From: Litchfieldia alkalitelluris
GTDB lineage: Bacteria; Bacillota; Bacilli; Bacillales; Bacillaceae_L
DNA length: 64,000 bases
Direction of reading: 5' to 3'
Assembly: GCF_002019645.1 (NCBI RefSeq)
Contig: NZ_KV917374.1
Location: forward strand, 4,042,696 to 4,106,695
The position numbers and the translations under genes were made by a program. The notes under the pieces were generated by a model. The model did not search any database and was not told where the DNA came from. It saw only the letters and a list, made by a program, of their open reading frames with translations. Position 1 is the first letter of the stretch. Every line of letters begins with the position of its first letter. Shown one piece after another: positions 10,873 to 19,303 of this stretch.

Positions 10873-11398
10873 TGTAATCCCTCACAAACTGTTCGATCCA
10901 TTCCAACAACTCTTCTTGTGCATTGATAGAAAAAACCGGTTGTTTAATTAAACGATGATGTTCATTGGGTAGCCATGAAATAACTGCTACCACATGTTGT
11001 GTTTTATTCAAAAGTTCCATATCTTCCTGGTTACGTAGAATGACTAATTTCGGATATCGCTCTTTTTTATATCCCTCAATAATGATTAAATCTAGCTGAA
11101 CCTGAGAATATAATGTGATAATTTCATCTAATTTCCAAGACTTTTTTTTCATTTGAATTTGAAGAACCCCTTCGCCTTCAACAGAGCTTACTGCTGCACC
11201 AGCTAAACGATGACGTTCAGTATCTTTTCCTTTATCAGATGATTCAGGTTCCCCTCCATGGCCATGATGCTTAATTGTTCCTATCCTTAAATCTTTACTA
11301 GTCAAAGATTTAACTATTTTTTCAACAACCGTGGTTTTTCCACTATTTTGATAACCAACCACTTGAAGAATAGGTGGGGTTGTTATTTCCACGGCCAT
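10865..11398 (-). CDS. mobB: Molybdopterin-guanine dinucleotide biosynthesis adaptor protein
   Basis: P-loop GTPase assisting MobA in making the guanine dinucleotide form of the cofactor, as used by nitrate reductase and formate dehydrogenase. Walker A GYQNSGKTT at residues 15-23; TIKHHGHGGEPES near 41 and LIIIEGYKKERYPK near 108 are typical MobB motifs. It has 177 aa and overlaps both moeA (16 bases) and moaE (8 bases). Confidence 0.92.
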   Translation of the reverse strand: MAVEITTPPILQVVGYQNSGKTTVVEKIVKSLTSKDLRIGTIKHHGHGGEPESSDKGKDTERHRLAGAAVSSVEGEGVLQIQMKKKSWKLDEIITLYSQVQLDLIIIEGYKKERYPKLVILRNQEDMELLNKTQHVVAVISWLPNEHHRLIKQPVFSINAQEELLEWIEQFVRDYNG

Positions 11399-12651
11399 TG
11401 ACTTCCCTCTTGATCTTCTAAGAGCAAAACTTCTACAAAACTGCCTTTCTCATACCCCCGTGTTCCACCTGGTAAAACCATTAATGCATTGGCACCTGCA
11501 GTTGACGAAACAACATTAGACTTGTCTAACCCACTAGGTGCAACCAGAACGGACCCTTTTTCAAAAGATAATTTACTACGAACAAATCTAGTAAACGGAT
11601 TCGGTTTCAAAAAGTCAGTTGCTAGTTGTGCAGTTATTTTTTGTAGATGGGGTGAGTCTGAATATAAGTAAGTTCTTATAACTGGCCGTGTATACAATTC
11701 AAATCCTACATAACATGCAGATGGATTTCCTGACAATCCAAATAACAACTTTCCGTTTAAAACAGCAATTGTTGTGACACTTCCAGGCCGCATGGCTATT
11801 TTATTAAATAAAACCTGTGCTCCAAGTTTTTCATAAATAGCTGGTAGATAATCATAGTCCCCTACTGAAACCCCACCAGTTGTAATAAACAAATCCACCT
11901 CTGAGATAGCATCCTCGATTGCTTTATAACACAGCTCAAAATCGTCAGGAAGCTTTCCTAAATAAGTCGGTATAGCTCCTGCGCGTTCAATTTGCGCCAT
12001 AATCATATGGGAATTACTATTTCTTATTTTCCCAGGTACTAATGATTCATGCACATCTAGTAATTCTGTCCCTGTCGCAAACACTCCAACAATAGGTTTC
12101 TTCGCAACTTTCACTTTGTCATATCCGAATGTTGCAAGTAGGGCTTTCACACCTGGATTTATAAATGATCCTTTTTTTACAAGAACGGTATCTTTGGTTG
12201 TATCTTCTCCTTGAAATGAAATATTATCTCCTTCTTTAAAGGATCTCTTAATACTCATATAATCTATACCGTTTCTTTTATACTCTTTTGTAAGTTCTAG
12301 CATAACTACTGCATCACAATCACTTGGCATTTGTGCCCCTGTCATGATTCTTATTGCCTGAAAAGCTTCAACTTTCTTTTTAGTCACATATCCCGCACCG
12401 ATTTCATCAATAACTTCAAATTCGATAGGATGATTTTGGTTCGCATTTTTTGAATCGATTGATCGTATAGCAAATCCGTCATAAGGAGATCGGTTAAACG
12501 GCGGGACATCATGAGTGGCAGTTAAATCTTCTGCCAGAAAACGACCATAACATTCATTAATTGAAATCTCTTCTACTAAACCTGGTGCCGCAAAGTTCAT
12601 TACGTTTCTGACTGCTTCTTCTACTGGTATTGGTTTTCGCCTTTCAACCAT
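11383..12651 (-). CDS. moeA: Molybdopterin molybdenumtransferase
   Basis: Inserts molybdate into adenylylated molybdopterin. It has 422 aa with the MoeA order of domains: N-terminal segment, then VPPFNRSPYDGFAI, IMTGAQMPSDCDAVVMLE, then the MPT-binding domain with VGVFATGTEL, TTGGVSVGDYDY and FGLSGNPSAC. First gene of moeA-mobB-moaE-moaD. ATG start with TAGGTGA before it. Controlled, by inference, by the Fnr-box promoter at 12683-12726. Confidence 0.93.
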   Translation of the reverse strand: MVERRKPIPVEEAVRNVMNFAAPGLVEEISINECYGRFLAEDLTATHDVPPFNRSPYDGFAIRSIDSKNANQNHPIEFEVIDEIGAGYVTKKKVEAFQAIRIMTGAQMPSDCDAVVMLELTKEYKRNGIDYMSIKRSFKEGDNISFQGEDTTKDTVLVKKGSFINPGVKALLATFGYDKVKVAKKPIVGVFATGTELLDVHESLVPGKIRNSNSHMIMAQIERAGAIPTYLGKLPDDFELCYKAIEDAISEVDLFITTGGVSVGDYDYLPAIYEKLGAQVLFNKIAMRPGSVTTIAVLNGKLLFGLSGNPSACYVGFELYTRPVIRTYLYSDSPHLQKITAQLATDFLKPNPFTRFVRSKLSFEKGSVLVAPSGLDKSNVVSSTAGANALMVLPGGTRGYEKGSFVEVLLLEDQEGSQWPWK

Positions 12652-12682
12652 ATCTTCACCTACTATTTCTTTTATTCTTTTA

Positions 12683-12726
12683 TTTATAACAGTTTTTGGG
12701 GTGAAAAGAAATTGATAAATATCACA
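12683..12726 (-). promoter_or_regulatory. Fnr-type promoter of the moeA operon
   Basis: Minus-strand TGTGATATTTATCAAT (12726-12711) keeps one perfect TGTGA half-site and a TCA core in the other. TATAAA at 12688-12683 lies 30.5 bases from the box centre, within one base of the geometry at ywiC and at the radical SAM gene. The second half-site is imperfect, so this site is weaker than those two. Confidence 0.6.
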
Positions 12727-13314
12727 CTTGGTCTATCACCCAAGTTATCATTACTTATTATAAGAGAAGAGAAGGGGGCTGAAGCTCTCGGGGGAACTAT
12801 ACACCAAAACAAAGTTCAACTCTTTATACTTTCCTAAATAAGCAACAGAAGAGAATCTATATAACGGGTTCTATCACAAACATTAAAGTGAAGTAAAATG
12901 AGTGCCAATTTCCATATAAAATTGACACCATAGCTATTTGGGTCGAGAAATAACAAAAATTTGTATAGGAAAATGCCCCCCAAAAAATTAGGGGTACAAT
13001 GGCTGGCTGTTGTCTAAAATAAGCTGACTTATTCCGGTTAGCAGGCTGAATAGAGCTCCGTTCTGGGTATATAAGCGGAGATTTTCCGACTAAACTAAGC
13101 ACAATTACCTATTTTGACCGTTTTTGGAGTCAATAGTCGGAATTTTTCCGTCTATTTAAGCCATTTTAAGTGATATTTCCTATTTAAGAGAAATTTCTCC
13201 GCTTATTTTATTACCAATCATTCTGATTCCCATTTCAAAGTTATTCTTCCAAATTCAACCCTTTCATGTTTGGTAGAAGCTATATCCACCCTATTAACAT
13301 AATTTAAAATGATC
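12727..13314. other. Gene-free stretch between moeA and modB with a dispersed repeat
   Basis: Apart from the moeA promoter region this stretch codes for nothing convincing. 13018-13211 is a copy of a roughly 190-bp AT-rich intergenic repeat (second copy at 37064-37255). A short minus-strand open frame across it (12857-13102) has no family resemblance and only exists because it reads the repeat. Confidence 0.7.
13018..13211. repeat. Dispersed intergenic repeat, copy 1
   Basis: Shares in the same order with 37064-37255 the blocks AATAGAGCTCC, ATATAAGCGGAG, CATTTTGACG / TATTTTGACCG, CCGGAAT / TCGGAAT, TTTCCGTCTATT and GAAATTTCTCCGCTTATTTT. Both copies lie in non-coding DNA near convergent or orphan genes. 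No transposase and no clean terminal inverted repeats are seen. Confidence 0.75.
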
Positions 13315-13965
13315 TTACTTAATTAAATATGTAATAAGAAGCATGATAAACGAAATAATAACCGTGGTTATCACCCAAGCCCATGCCAATGTCATATTCC
13401 CTGAATCAATTGCCACATAGATCCCTGTAGGTAGAGTAAGTGTTTTACCAGGAATAATACCAGCAAACATTAAGGTTGCTCCAAACTCCCCTAAAGCTCT
13501 AGCAAAACTCAATACAAACCCCGCAATAATTGTCTTTAAAGCAAGTGGAATTGAAATAAAGAAAAAGGTTTGCACTCCAGTTGCACCATCAACTGCAGAA
13601 GCTTCTTCAATCGCTTTATCAATGGAGTGAAATCCTGCTTTAGCTGTTTGATACATAAGAGGAAAGGCCACAACTGTTGAAGCTATCACTGCCGCCCCCC
13701 ATGTAAACATTAAAGATTGATCAAACAAAGCAAGAATGAGCCGTCCTATAGGCCCGTTATTCCCGAATATAACGATGAGAAAAAAACCAATCACAGTAGG
13801 TGGCAGCACAATGGGTAACATTAAAACCGTTTCAACTATAATTTTACCTTTAAAATTTTTCACGACCATTAATCTTGCGATAATAATCCCAGAACATAAA
13901 ACAATAAGTCCGGATATAAGTGCAATACTGATTGATAATTTAATTGGTGACCAAAATAATTCTTC
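13315..13965 (-). CDS. modB: Molybdate ABC transporter permease (orphan)
   Basis: Membrane permease of the molybdate importer, with about five hydrophobic segments and the cytoplasmic coupling loop EASAVDGATGVQTFFFISIPLA (EAA motif). Start chosen at the ATG of MEELFWSPIKLS, which has GGGG nine bases upstream; a GTG 36 bases earlier has a poorer site. The binding protein ModA and ATPase ModC that should accompany it are absent from this window, so the partner genes must lie elsewhere or be lost. Its place among moa/mob genes supports molybdate rather than sulfate as substrate. Confidence 0.85.
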   Translation of the reverse strand, partial: EELFWSPIKLSISIALISGLIVLCSGIIIARLMVVKNFKGKIIVETVLMLPIVLPPTVIGFFLIVIFGNNGPIGRLILALFDQSLMFTWGAAVIASTVVAFPLMYQTAKAGFHSIDKAIEEASAVDGATGVQTFFFISIPLALKTIIAGFVLSFARALGEFGATLMFAGIIPGKTLTLPTGIYVAIDSGNMTLAWAWVITTVIISFIMLLITYLIK

Positions 13966-14016
13966 CATAGCAATATACCCCAATTGTTGAAAAGTCTTCA
14001 CAAATCTCTTAAGCCT

Positions 14017-14107
14017 ATTATAACAGCGTTAAGAGCGTACTCGCACTTTTTGTTCACATGACTGTGCGGTACATCACATTGACTGTACTTACTTTTTCCC
14101 GTTAAAT
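14017..14107. promoter_or_regulatory. Divergent modB/fnr control region with an Fnr-like box
   Basis: TGTGCGGTACATCACA at 14063-14078 matches TGTGA-N6-TCACA with one mismatch. Toward fnr (plus), a weak -10 candidate TTAAAT at 14102-14107 is two bases off the spacing seen at ywiC and the radical SAM gene. Toward modB (minus), TATAAT at 14022-14017 would put the box near -60. Which gene it controls, or whether both, cannot be told from sequence. Confidence 0.55.
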
Positions 14108-14213
14108 CTAATTATAAGAAAACAAAGCTCCGTCATATCATTCGCATGAACCTATGCATATACACAATAATCTTTCTTAGCACAAAATAAATCTAAGAAA
14201 AGGATGAAAACTA

Positions 14214-14921
14214 ATGGTTAAACTGAAAAGTCATGCTCGACCAACTCTATCTGTTGAATTAAATGAATTGTTAAAATCAGCAGAGCATACATTACCTATT
14301 AAAAAGGGAACCTTTTTATTTCAAGAGGGAATGCCTGCAACAGAATTATATGTGATCCGCTCGGGACGCATTAAAATTAGTAAACTCTCTTCTGATGGAA
14401 GAGAACTCTCACTCCGAATTTGTACTTGTGATGAAATAGTAGGCGAATTAACCTTATTTACTGAAGAAGCTAAGTATATCTTTAACGCAGTGGTTGTAGA
14501 AAGTGGCGAAGTCGCTGTGATTAATAAGAATGAACTCGAGAGAAAATTATTTGAAAACAACAAACTAGCGTTTGAATTCATGAAATGGATGAGCGATCAT
14601 TTCAGAAAAACACAAACAAAATTTCGAGACTTAGTTCTTTATGGGAAAAAAGGAGCCTTATACTCCACATTAGTACGAATGACAAATAGTTATGGAGTAA
14701 AAACAGAGGACGGAATTTTAATTGATTTACCGTTAACGAATCAAGAGCTTGCCAATTTTTGTGCGACAACAAGAGAAAGTGTAAACAGAATGCTTAATGA
14801 TCTTAGAGGAAAAAATATCCTTTCGATCAAAAAAGGAAAAATTACCATTCATGATTTGAACTTTATAAAAAAGGAAATTAATTGTGAAGAGTGTCCCGCT
14901 GTTTTTTGTAGTATCGAATAA
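14214..14921 (+). CDS. fnr: Fnr-type Crp-family anaerobic regulator with Bacillus [4Fe-4S] site
   Basis: Transcription activator of anaerobic respiration genes. An N-terminal cyclic-nucleotide-type beta-roll (about 20-120) is followed by a dimer helix and a Crp-type helix-turn-helix (TNQELANFCATTRESVNRML, about 180-200). The C-terminus carries C224-x2-C227-x4-C232, the spacing of the three cluster ligands of B. subtilis Fnr, whose fourth ligand is an aspartate; D139 is the likely equivalent. This C-terminal cluster distinguishes it from enterobacterial FNR. ATG start behind AAAGGATG. Probably autoregulated through the box at 14063-14078. Confidence 0.9.
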   Translation: MVKLKSHARPTLSVELNELLKSAEHTLPIKKGTFLFQEGMPATELYVIRSGRIKISKLSSDGRELSLRICTCDEIVGELTLFTEEAKYIFNAVVVESGEVAVINKNELERKLFENNKLAFEFMKWMSDHFRKTQTKFRDLVLYGKKGALYSTLVRMTNSYGVKTEDGILIDLPLTNQELANFCATTRESVNRMLNDLRGKNILSIKKGKITIHDLNFIKKEINCEECPAVFCSIE

Positions 14922-14930
14922 TCAACTTTT

Positions 14931-14953
14931 AAAGCTGACTTTTAGTCAGCTTT
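14931..14953. terminator. Bidirectional terminator between fnr and the radical SAM gene
   Basis: Perfect 9-bp stem AAAGCTGAC / GTCAGCTTT with loop TTTTA. The stop codon of the minus-strand radical SAM gene (14946-14948) lies inside the stem. Confidence 0.8.
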
Positions 14954-16073
14954 TAGTTGGCTCTTTCTTCTTTCTCAAGCTTTCCGGAATATACACACAA
15001 TAAGGCTCACTTTCAAGATAATCTCCAGTTGCAGCGTATGCACGGGATCTTGAACCACCGCAAACAAAACGAAATTCGCATACTCCACATTTGCCCTTAT
15101 ACATATCTGGGTTTCTTAAATCTTTAAAAATTGGAGACTCACGATAAATTTCAGGTAAAGAAGTTTCTCTCACATTTCCCGCTTTAACAGGAAGCAACCC
15201 ACTGGGATAAACATCCCCAATATGCGAGATAAACACAAAACCATTCCCATCATTAACTCCCTTTGGTGCTCTTCCTAAGCCATCAAAAGATCCTGTTTTA
15301 CCTTCCATTAATGCATCTTTATATTTAACAATCTCTTTTTCAACTTTTGATTCTCTCATTTTTGATTGAATAACTACTCTACGATAGTGCTGAGCAGCGG
15401 TTGTTTTTATATCAAACGGTACTTTTTTACTAAGCTCGTACAGCCAACGGAATACATGTTCATGTTGTGCTGGAGTAATCATATCTTCATCCTTACCACG
15501 ACCTGTTGGCACGAGGAAAAACACGCTCCATAAAACACAATCCAACTTTTCTACTAATGCTGCCATTTCCTCTAGAACATTTATATTATAATTTGATATC
15601 ACCGTATTTATTTGGACTGGTATTTCTAACTCATGTAAATAGTTAATTGAATTCATTGTTAACTCGAATGAACCCGCTGTTCCCCGAAAATGATCATGGA
15701 TTTCAGCTGTAGGACCATCCAAGCTAAATGCCCACCTAGCAAGCCCCACTTGCTTCGCTTTTTGAATTGCTTCTTTTGTTACATTGGGGGTAGCACTAGG
15801 AGTCATTGATACTCGTACGCCCTTTTTTATCGCATATTCAGCGATATCATAGACATCTGGTCGCATCAATGGATCTCCACCTGTAAAAACCAGCATAGGA
15901 TTATTCATCGAGTAAATATCATCAATAAGCTTTTTTCCTTCTTCAAATGACAGTTCAAATGGATTTCTTTTATATTGTGCTTCTGCACGACAATGCAAGC
16001 AATTTAATTGACAAGCGCGTGTTAATTCCCAAATGACAATAAAAGGATCTTTGTTAAAATCTCTATCAAACAT
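14946..16073 (-). CDS. Radical SAM/SPASM protein, Fnr-controlled
   Basis: Radical SAM enzyme with the cluster motif C21-x3-C25-x2-C28 (RACQLNCLHC), FTGGDPLMRPD near 64 and a C-terminal SPASM-type cysteine cluster (CGVCEFRFVCGG plus a later Cys), which would bind auxiliary Fe-S centres. The size (375 aa) and WELTRACQLNCLHCRAEA resemble the TIGR04053 group and, more distantly, haem-modifying NirJ/AhbD-type enzymes. The substrate is unknown. A perfect Fnr box upstream and the neighbouring fnr and molybdenum cofactor genes point to a role in anaerobic respiration or haem/cofactor maturation; that is inference. Confidence 0.8.
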   Translation of the reverse strand: MFDRDFNKDPFIVIWELTRACQLNCLHCRAEAQYKRNPFELSFEEGKKLIDDIYSMNNPMLVFTGGDPLMRPDVYDIAEYAIKKGVRVSMTPSATPNVTKEAIQKAKQVGLARWAFSLDGPTAEIHDHFRGTAGSFELTMNSINYLHELEIPVQINTVISNYNINVLEEMAALVEKLDCVLWSVFFLVPTGRGKDEDMITPAQHEHVFRWLYELSKKVPFDIKTTAAQHYRRVVIQSKMRESKVEKEIVKYKDALMEGKTGSFDGLGRAPKGVNDGNGFVFISHIGDVYPSGLLPVKAGNVRETSLPEIYRESPIFKDLRNPDMYKGKCGVCEFRFVCGGSRSRAYAATGDYLESEPYCVYIPESLRKKKEPTKS

Positions 16074-16107
16074 AGATTGTCCTCCCTTGTTATGCCTTGA
16101 TAGAATG

Positions 16108-16150
16108 ATTTTAACATGTCTCGTTTTAGGAATATGTGAAGCAAATCACT
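16108..16150 (-). promoter_or_regulatory. Fnr-type promoter of the radical SAM gene
   Basis: TGTGAAGCAAATCACT at 16135-16150 equals the B. subtilis Fnr consensus TGTGA-N6-TCACT in all ten specified bases. Minus-strand TAAAAT at 16113-16108 starts 29.5 bases from the centre, identical to the ywiC arrangement. Confidence 0.82.
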
Positions 16151-16234
16151 AATTAAACATTATCTTTCATAAAGACTGTTTTATCGTAAACTTTAGTATA
16201 AGGCCACTAGCAACAACCTCTCAGAAAAGAGCCT

Positions 16235-16816
16235 TTATAAATCTGATGGATAATTCACGTTATTAAACTCTTCCTCCATTGAATTCAACTCGACATCAGT
16301 TAAGTACCTTATCCTTCCCAGCTCTAATAAAGAAGTCATTCTTAGGTTTTCTTTGTCTAAAAGCTCTTTAATCATTGGCGTCATACGGGCCGAATAAACC
16401 CCTATCAACGGTTGAATTTTCCCCTTTATTTTTGGGATGATTGCATCTATGTCTTTACTTCTGTAGCTTAATATACGATTCATTAATTTCCCACTTACTT
16501 TTGGCGTATCACAGGGTAAAACAGTATACCAATCTCCTGTTTCTTCAATCATGCCTGAGTACAATCCAGCTAAAGGCCCAAGCCCTCTATAGGCAGCTAC
16601 ATCCTCGATTATTTTTTCATGACAAAATCTAGCAAGCTGGGAGCTGATTTTTGGATGACTCGTAACAATCACTTTGTCAGAAGTTTGTTTTAACACTTCC
16701 AAGGAGTACATAAACATTGGTTTATCGAGCAAATTCGCAAACGCCTTTTGACTTCCAAAACGCCGTGACACCCCTCCAGCTAGTAAAATTCCAACAATCT
16801 GTTCATTTTTTTCCAT
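16235..16816 (-). CDS. mobA: Molybdenum cofactor guanylyltransferase
   Basis: Attaches GMP to molybdopterin to make the MGD cofactor. N-terminal nucleotidyltransferase signature LLAGGVSRRFGSQKA and later VLPCDTPKVSG, typical of MobA. Start set at the ATG of MEKNEQIVG because AAGGAAG lies eight bases before it (a TTG two codons upstream is closer to that site); 193 aa. It is separated from the moeA operon and lies just downstream of the yitW terminator, so it probably has its own promoter in the short gap 16823-16856. Confidence 0.9.
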   Translation of the reverse strand: MEKNEQIVGILLAGGVSRRFGSQKAFANLLDKPMFMYSLEVLKQTSDKVIVTSHPKISSQLARFCHEKIIEDVAAYRGLGPLAGLYSGMIEETGDWYTVLPCDTPKVSGKLMNRILSYRSKDIDAIIPKIKGKIQPLIGVYSARMTPMIKELLDKENLRMTSLLELGRIRYLTDVELNSMEEEFNNVNYPSDL

Positions 16817-16856
16817 GATCAAATCTTCCTTTTAGATTTAATTGGTTTTATAAATG

Positions 16857-16893
16857 AAAAAAGAAGAGATTCCCTTCAGAGAAACCCCTTCCT
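16857..16893 (-). terminator. Probable terminator of yitW
   Basis: On the minus strand GAAGGGGTTTCT pairs with GGGAATCTCTTC read backwards, with several G-U pairs, followed by TTTTTTC. Confidence 0.6.
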
Positions 16894-16910
16894 AATTTTC
16901 ATTAGCCTTA

Positions 16911-17222
16911 TTAGTCACGAACACCTAGTGCAATTTTTGCATATCTGGACATTTTGTCCTTAGTCCATGGTGGATTCCACACAATGTTAACCTCAACTTC
17001 TTTGATTTCAGGCAAATCAATTAACGCTCGTTTTACATCTTCAGCAATTGTCCCAGCTAAAGGGCATCCCATTGAAGTTAATGTCATTGTAACTGTAGCT
17101 ACTCCTGCGTCATCGAGCTGGGCACCATATACTAAACCAAGATTGACGATATCTACACCAAGCTCTGGATCATTTACAGTTTCTAATGCACCCATAATAT
17201 TTTCTTCTAAAGCTTTATCCAT
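16911..17222 (-). CDS. yitW: MIP18/DUF59 family metal-sulfur cluster assembly protein
   Basis: A 103-residue DUF59 (MIP18) protein with DPELGVDIVNLGLVY near 18 and TSMGCPLAGTI near 48, whose conserved cysteine is the functional residue in SufT/PaaD-type proteins helping Fe-S cluster maturation. It follows yitV, as in B. subtilis yitV-yitW. The client proteins are not known from the sequence. Confidence 0.88.
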   Translation of the reverse strand: MDKALEENIMGALETVNDPELGVDIVNLGLVYGAQLDDAGVATVTMTLTSMGCPLAGTIAEDVKRALIDLPEIKEVEVNIVWNPPWTKDKMSRYAKIALGVRD

Positions 17223-17308
17223 CCTTATCGCCCCTTACGTAAGTTTTAGTTATTTACAGTATAACGAAAACATTGCTTCAATGAAAATAATGTGACTTAT
17301 TCTCTTCT

Positions 17309-18076
17309 CTACAGATGCTTCCTAAACCATTCTACGGTTTCAAGTAAGGCTTCCCTTGATACTTTATGTCCACGGGTTGGATCTTCTAAGAACTTCAAGT
17401 TTTCTTCATTTCCCTTATAAAAGGGTTGGATTTGTTTATAGAATTCATAAGTAAATTGAAATGGAACAACCTCATCATTTTTACCATGCCAAAACAATAT
17501 CGGTCTTCCATTTAACTTTTCAGGTTGGTGACCTAGGTCAAACTTCTTCAGTAATGCAATTTGCTGTTCAATTTGTTCATCTGTTAATGGTAGCTTAGTT
17601 CCTTGTTTCCTGAATCCAGCAATTAAGCCTCGACAAAACCCTTCGTAATGGGGACTTCCCATTAGACTCACAGCTGTTTTTATCCACTCATATTGAGTAA
17701 GGGCTCCTAACATAGTAATGGCTCCCATGGAGGTCCCCGCAACGCCTATCCGTTCTCTATCAACTAAATTAAGAGAAATCAATTCATCCTTTAATAAAGA
17801 TAATTCTTTAATATTAGTAAGAACAATGTCCCAAAATTTAAGACTTAAGTTTATCCCTTTGAATTGAGTAGCCCTCTCACCATGGTACAATGAATCAGGG
17901 AGAATAACACGATATCCTTCTTCAGCCAATAAGTAAGCAAAGTGCAAATTATGTTCCTTTGCACTTGTAAAGCCATGAAAAAAGATAATCAATGGTAATG
18001 AATGGTCTTTACTTTCTTCTTTTACAATATGTAAGGTTGGTATTTGACCAACTATTCGATTTTCGATGATAACCAT
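17309..18076 (-). CDS. yitV: Alpha/beta hydrolase (YitV family esterase)
   Basis: Predicted cytosolic alpha/beta hydrolase: IFFHGFTSAKEHN forms the oxyanion region, GTSMGAITML carries the nucleophilic serine, WHGKNDEVVP and GHKVSREAL the acid and histidine. The frame is open further upstream, but AAAGGAG seven bases before the second nearby ATG sets the start at MVIIENRIVG, giving 255 aa, the same length as B. subtilis YitV. Natural substrate unknown. Confidence 0.87.
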   Translation of the reverse strand: MVIIENRIVGQIPTLHIVKEESKDHSLPLIIFFHGFTSAKEHNLHFAYLLAEEGYRVILPDSLYHGERATQFKGINLSLKFWDIVLTNIKELSLLKDELISLNLVDRERIGVAGTSMGAITMLGALTQYEWIKTAVSLMGSPHYEGFCRGLIAGFRKQGTKLPLTDEQIEQQIALLKKFDLGHQPEKLNGRPILFWHGKNDEVVPFQFTYEFYKQIQPFYKGNEENLKFLEDPTRGHKVSREALLETVEWFRKHL

Positions 18077-18174
18077 ATACATGCTCCTTTTAGGAAATAA
18101 TTCATTTCGACAAAACATATATATAGTGTATCATGGACAAATATTTTTTGGAAAATATATGAATCCACACAAAT

Positions 18175-18203
18175 TTGACGTTTATGTACATTATTGCTTA
18201 TTG
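18175..18203 (+). promoter_or_regulatory. Candidate SigA promoter of yitU
   Basis: TTGACG (18175-18180), 17-base spacer, TTATTG (18198-18203). The -35 is good and the -10 weak. Confidence 0.45.
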
Positions 18204-18239
18204 TAGTAGTAAAAATACAATCCAAAAAAAGGGGATATT

Positions 18240-19049
18240 ATGACAAAACCACATTTAATTGCACTTGATTTAGATGGGACTCTCTTGAAAGATGATAAAA
18301 CCATATCATCTTTTTCAAAATCCGTTTTAAAAAAAGCAAGAGAAGAAGGCCATATTGTTGTAATCGCAACCGGGCGACCATTTAGATCCAGTTCTATGTA
18401 TTATAAAGAACTAGGTCTAGATACACCAATTGTTAATTTCAACGGCGCATTTGTCCACCATCCCTTAAGTAATGCTTGGGGTGTATACCATCAGCCAATG
18501 GATCTTAAGACCGTAAAAGAAATTGTTGAAGCAAGTGAAGAATTTAGAGTACATAATATATTAGCTGAAGTTATAGATGATGTATATTTTCACTACCATG
18601 ATGAAAAGTTGCTGGATATCTTTAGTCTAGGGGATCCAACAATTCAAACAGGAGATTTACGCCAAATCCTCCATCATGATCCTACAGCCCTTTTAATCCA
18701 CCCAAAAGAGGACCATGTAGATTCTGTTCGGAAACATTTATCAGATGTTCATGCAGAAGTCATTGATCATCGAAAATGGGGTGCTCCTTGGCATGTGATT
18801 GAGATTGTAAAATCAGGTTTAAATAAAGCTGTCGGATTACAAAGAATCGCTGAATATTTTAACATTCCTAAAGACCGAATAATTGCCTTTGGGGATGAAG
18901 ATAACGATTTCGAAATGATTGAATATGCGGGGCATGGTGTTGCAATGGGAAATGGGATTAAGCAATTAAAAAACTTAGCTAATAGTATTACCCTAACTAA
19001 TGAAGAAGATGGCATTGCAGTTTACTTAAAGGAACATTTAAAATTATAG
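18240..19049 (+). CDS. yitU: Cof-type HAD phosphatase (YitU)
   Basis: HAD superfamily hydrolase of the Cof/IIB class: catalytic DLDGTLL at residues 10-16, motif II IATGRPF near 41, and GDEDNDFEMIEYAGHGVAMGN with the Mg-binding aspartates near 217. It has 269 aa. Family members dephosphorylate sugar phosphates or flavin intermediates; the substrate here cannot be assigned. ATG start behind AGGGGAT. Divergent from yitV, as in the B. subtilis yit region. Confidence 0.87.
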   Translation: MTKPHLIALDLDGTLLKDDKTISSFSKSVLKKAREEGHIVVIATGRPFRSSSMYYKELGLDTPIVNFNGAFVHHPLSNAWGVYHQPMDLKTVKEIVEASEEFRVHNILAEVIDDVYFHYHDEKLLDIFSLGDPTIQTGDLRQILHHDPTALLIHPKEDHVDSVRKHLSDVHAEVIDHRKWGAPWHVIEIVKSGLNKAVGLQRIAEYFNIPKDRIIAFGDEDNDFEMIEYAGHGVAMGNGIKQLKNLANSITLTNEEDGIAVYLKEHLKL

Positions 19050-19151
19050 TACAGTAATTTCCTTTTATAAAAATTGCGTAATATCATACACTAAGTTAGA
19101 CGCGCATATGAGTGTGTCTGAAGCTAATCTTAGCAATAGGGAGGAATATAT

Positions 19152-19301
19152 ATGGGTAGCAATAAGTCAAAGCGATTTGTTCAACAAGGCGTAGATTCTT
19201 TGCAAAAGTACTCAGAAAGATTCCCTTACCGCTCGACATTAGCAGAAGCTGAAGAAAAGAAGCGAGAAAATGTTGAAAAATCCTCATATGGAGGGATATA
19301 A
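19152..19301 (+). CDS. Small charged protein, 49 aa, upstream of the DUF3813-like gene
   Basis: Begins MGSNKSKRFVQQGVD and ends EKSSYGGI. It is hydrophilic, rich in Lys, Glu and Ser, with no membrane segment. GGGAGGAATATAT precedes the ATG, and its stop lies two bases before the next start, so the two genes are coupled. I do not recognise a family. Small proteins of this type in Bacillus are often sporulation-related, but nothing in the sequence proves it. Confidence 0.65.
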   Translation: MGSNKSKRFVQQGVDSLQKYSERFPYRSTLAEAEEKKRENVEKSSYGGI

Positions 19302-19303
19302 CT

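Noticed and set aside
12727-12800. Moco riboswitch before moeA
   Set aside because: A short ACTTGG/CCAAGT hairpin is present, but the conserved blocks of the Moco motif are not.
12857-13102. 81-residue minus-strand open frame between moeA and modB
   Set aside because: It reads through the dispersed repeat, has no ribosome site and no family features, and the matching frame is broken in the other repeat copy.
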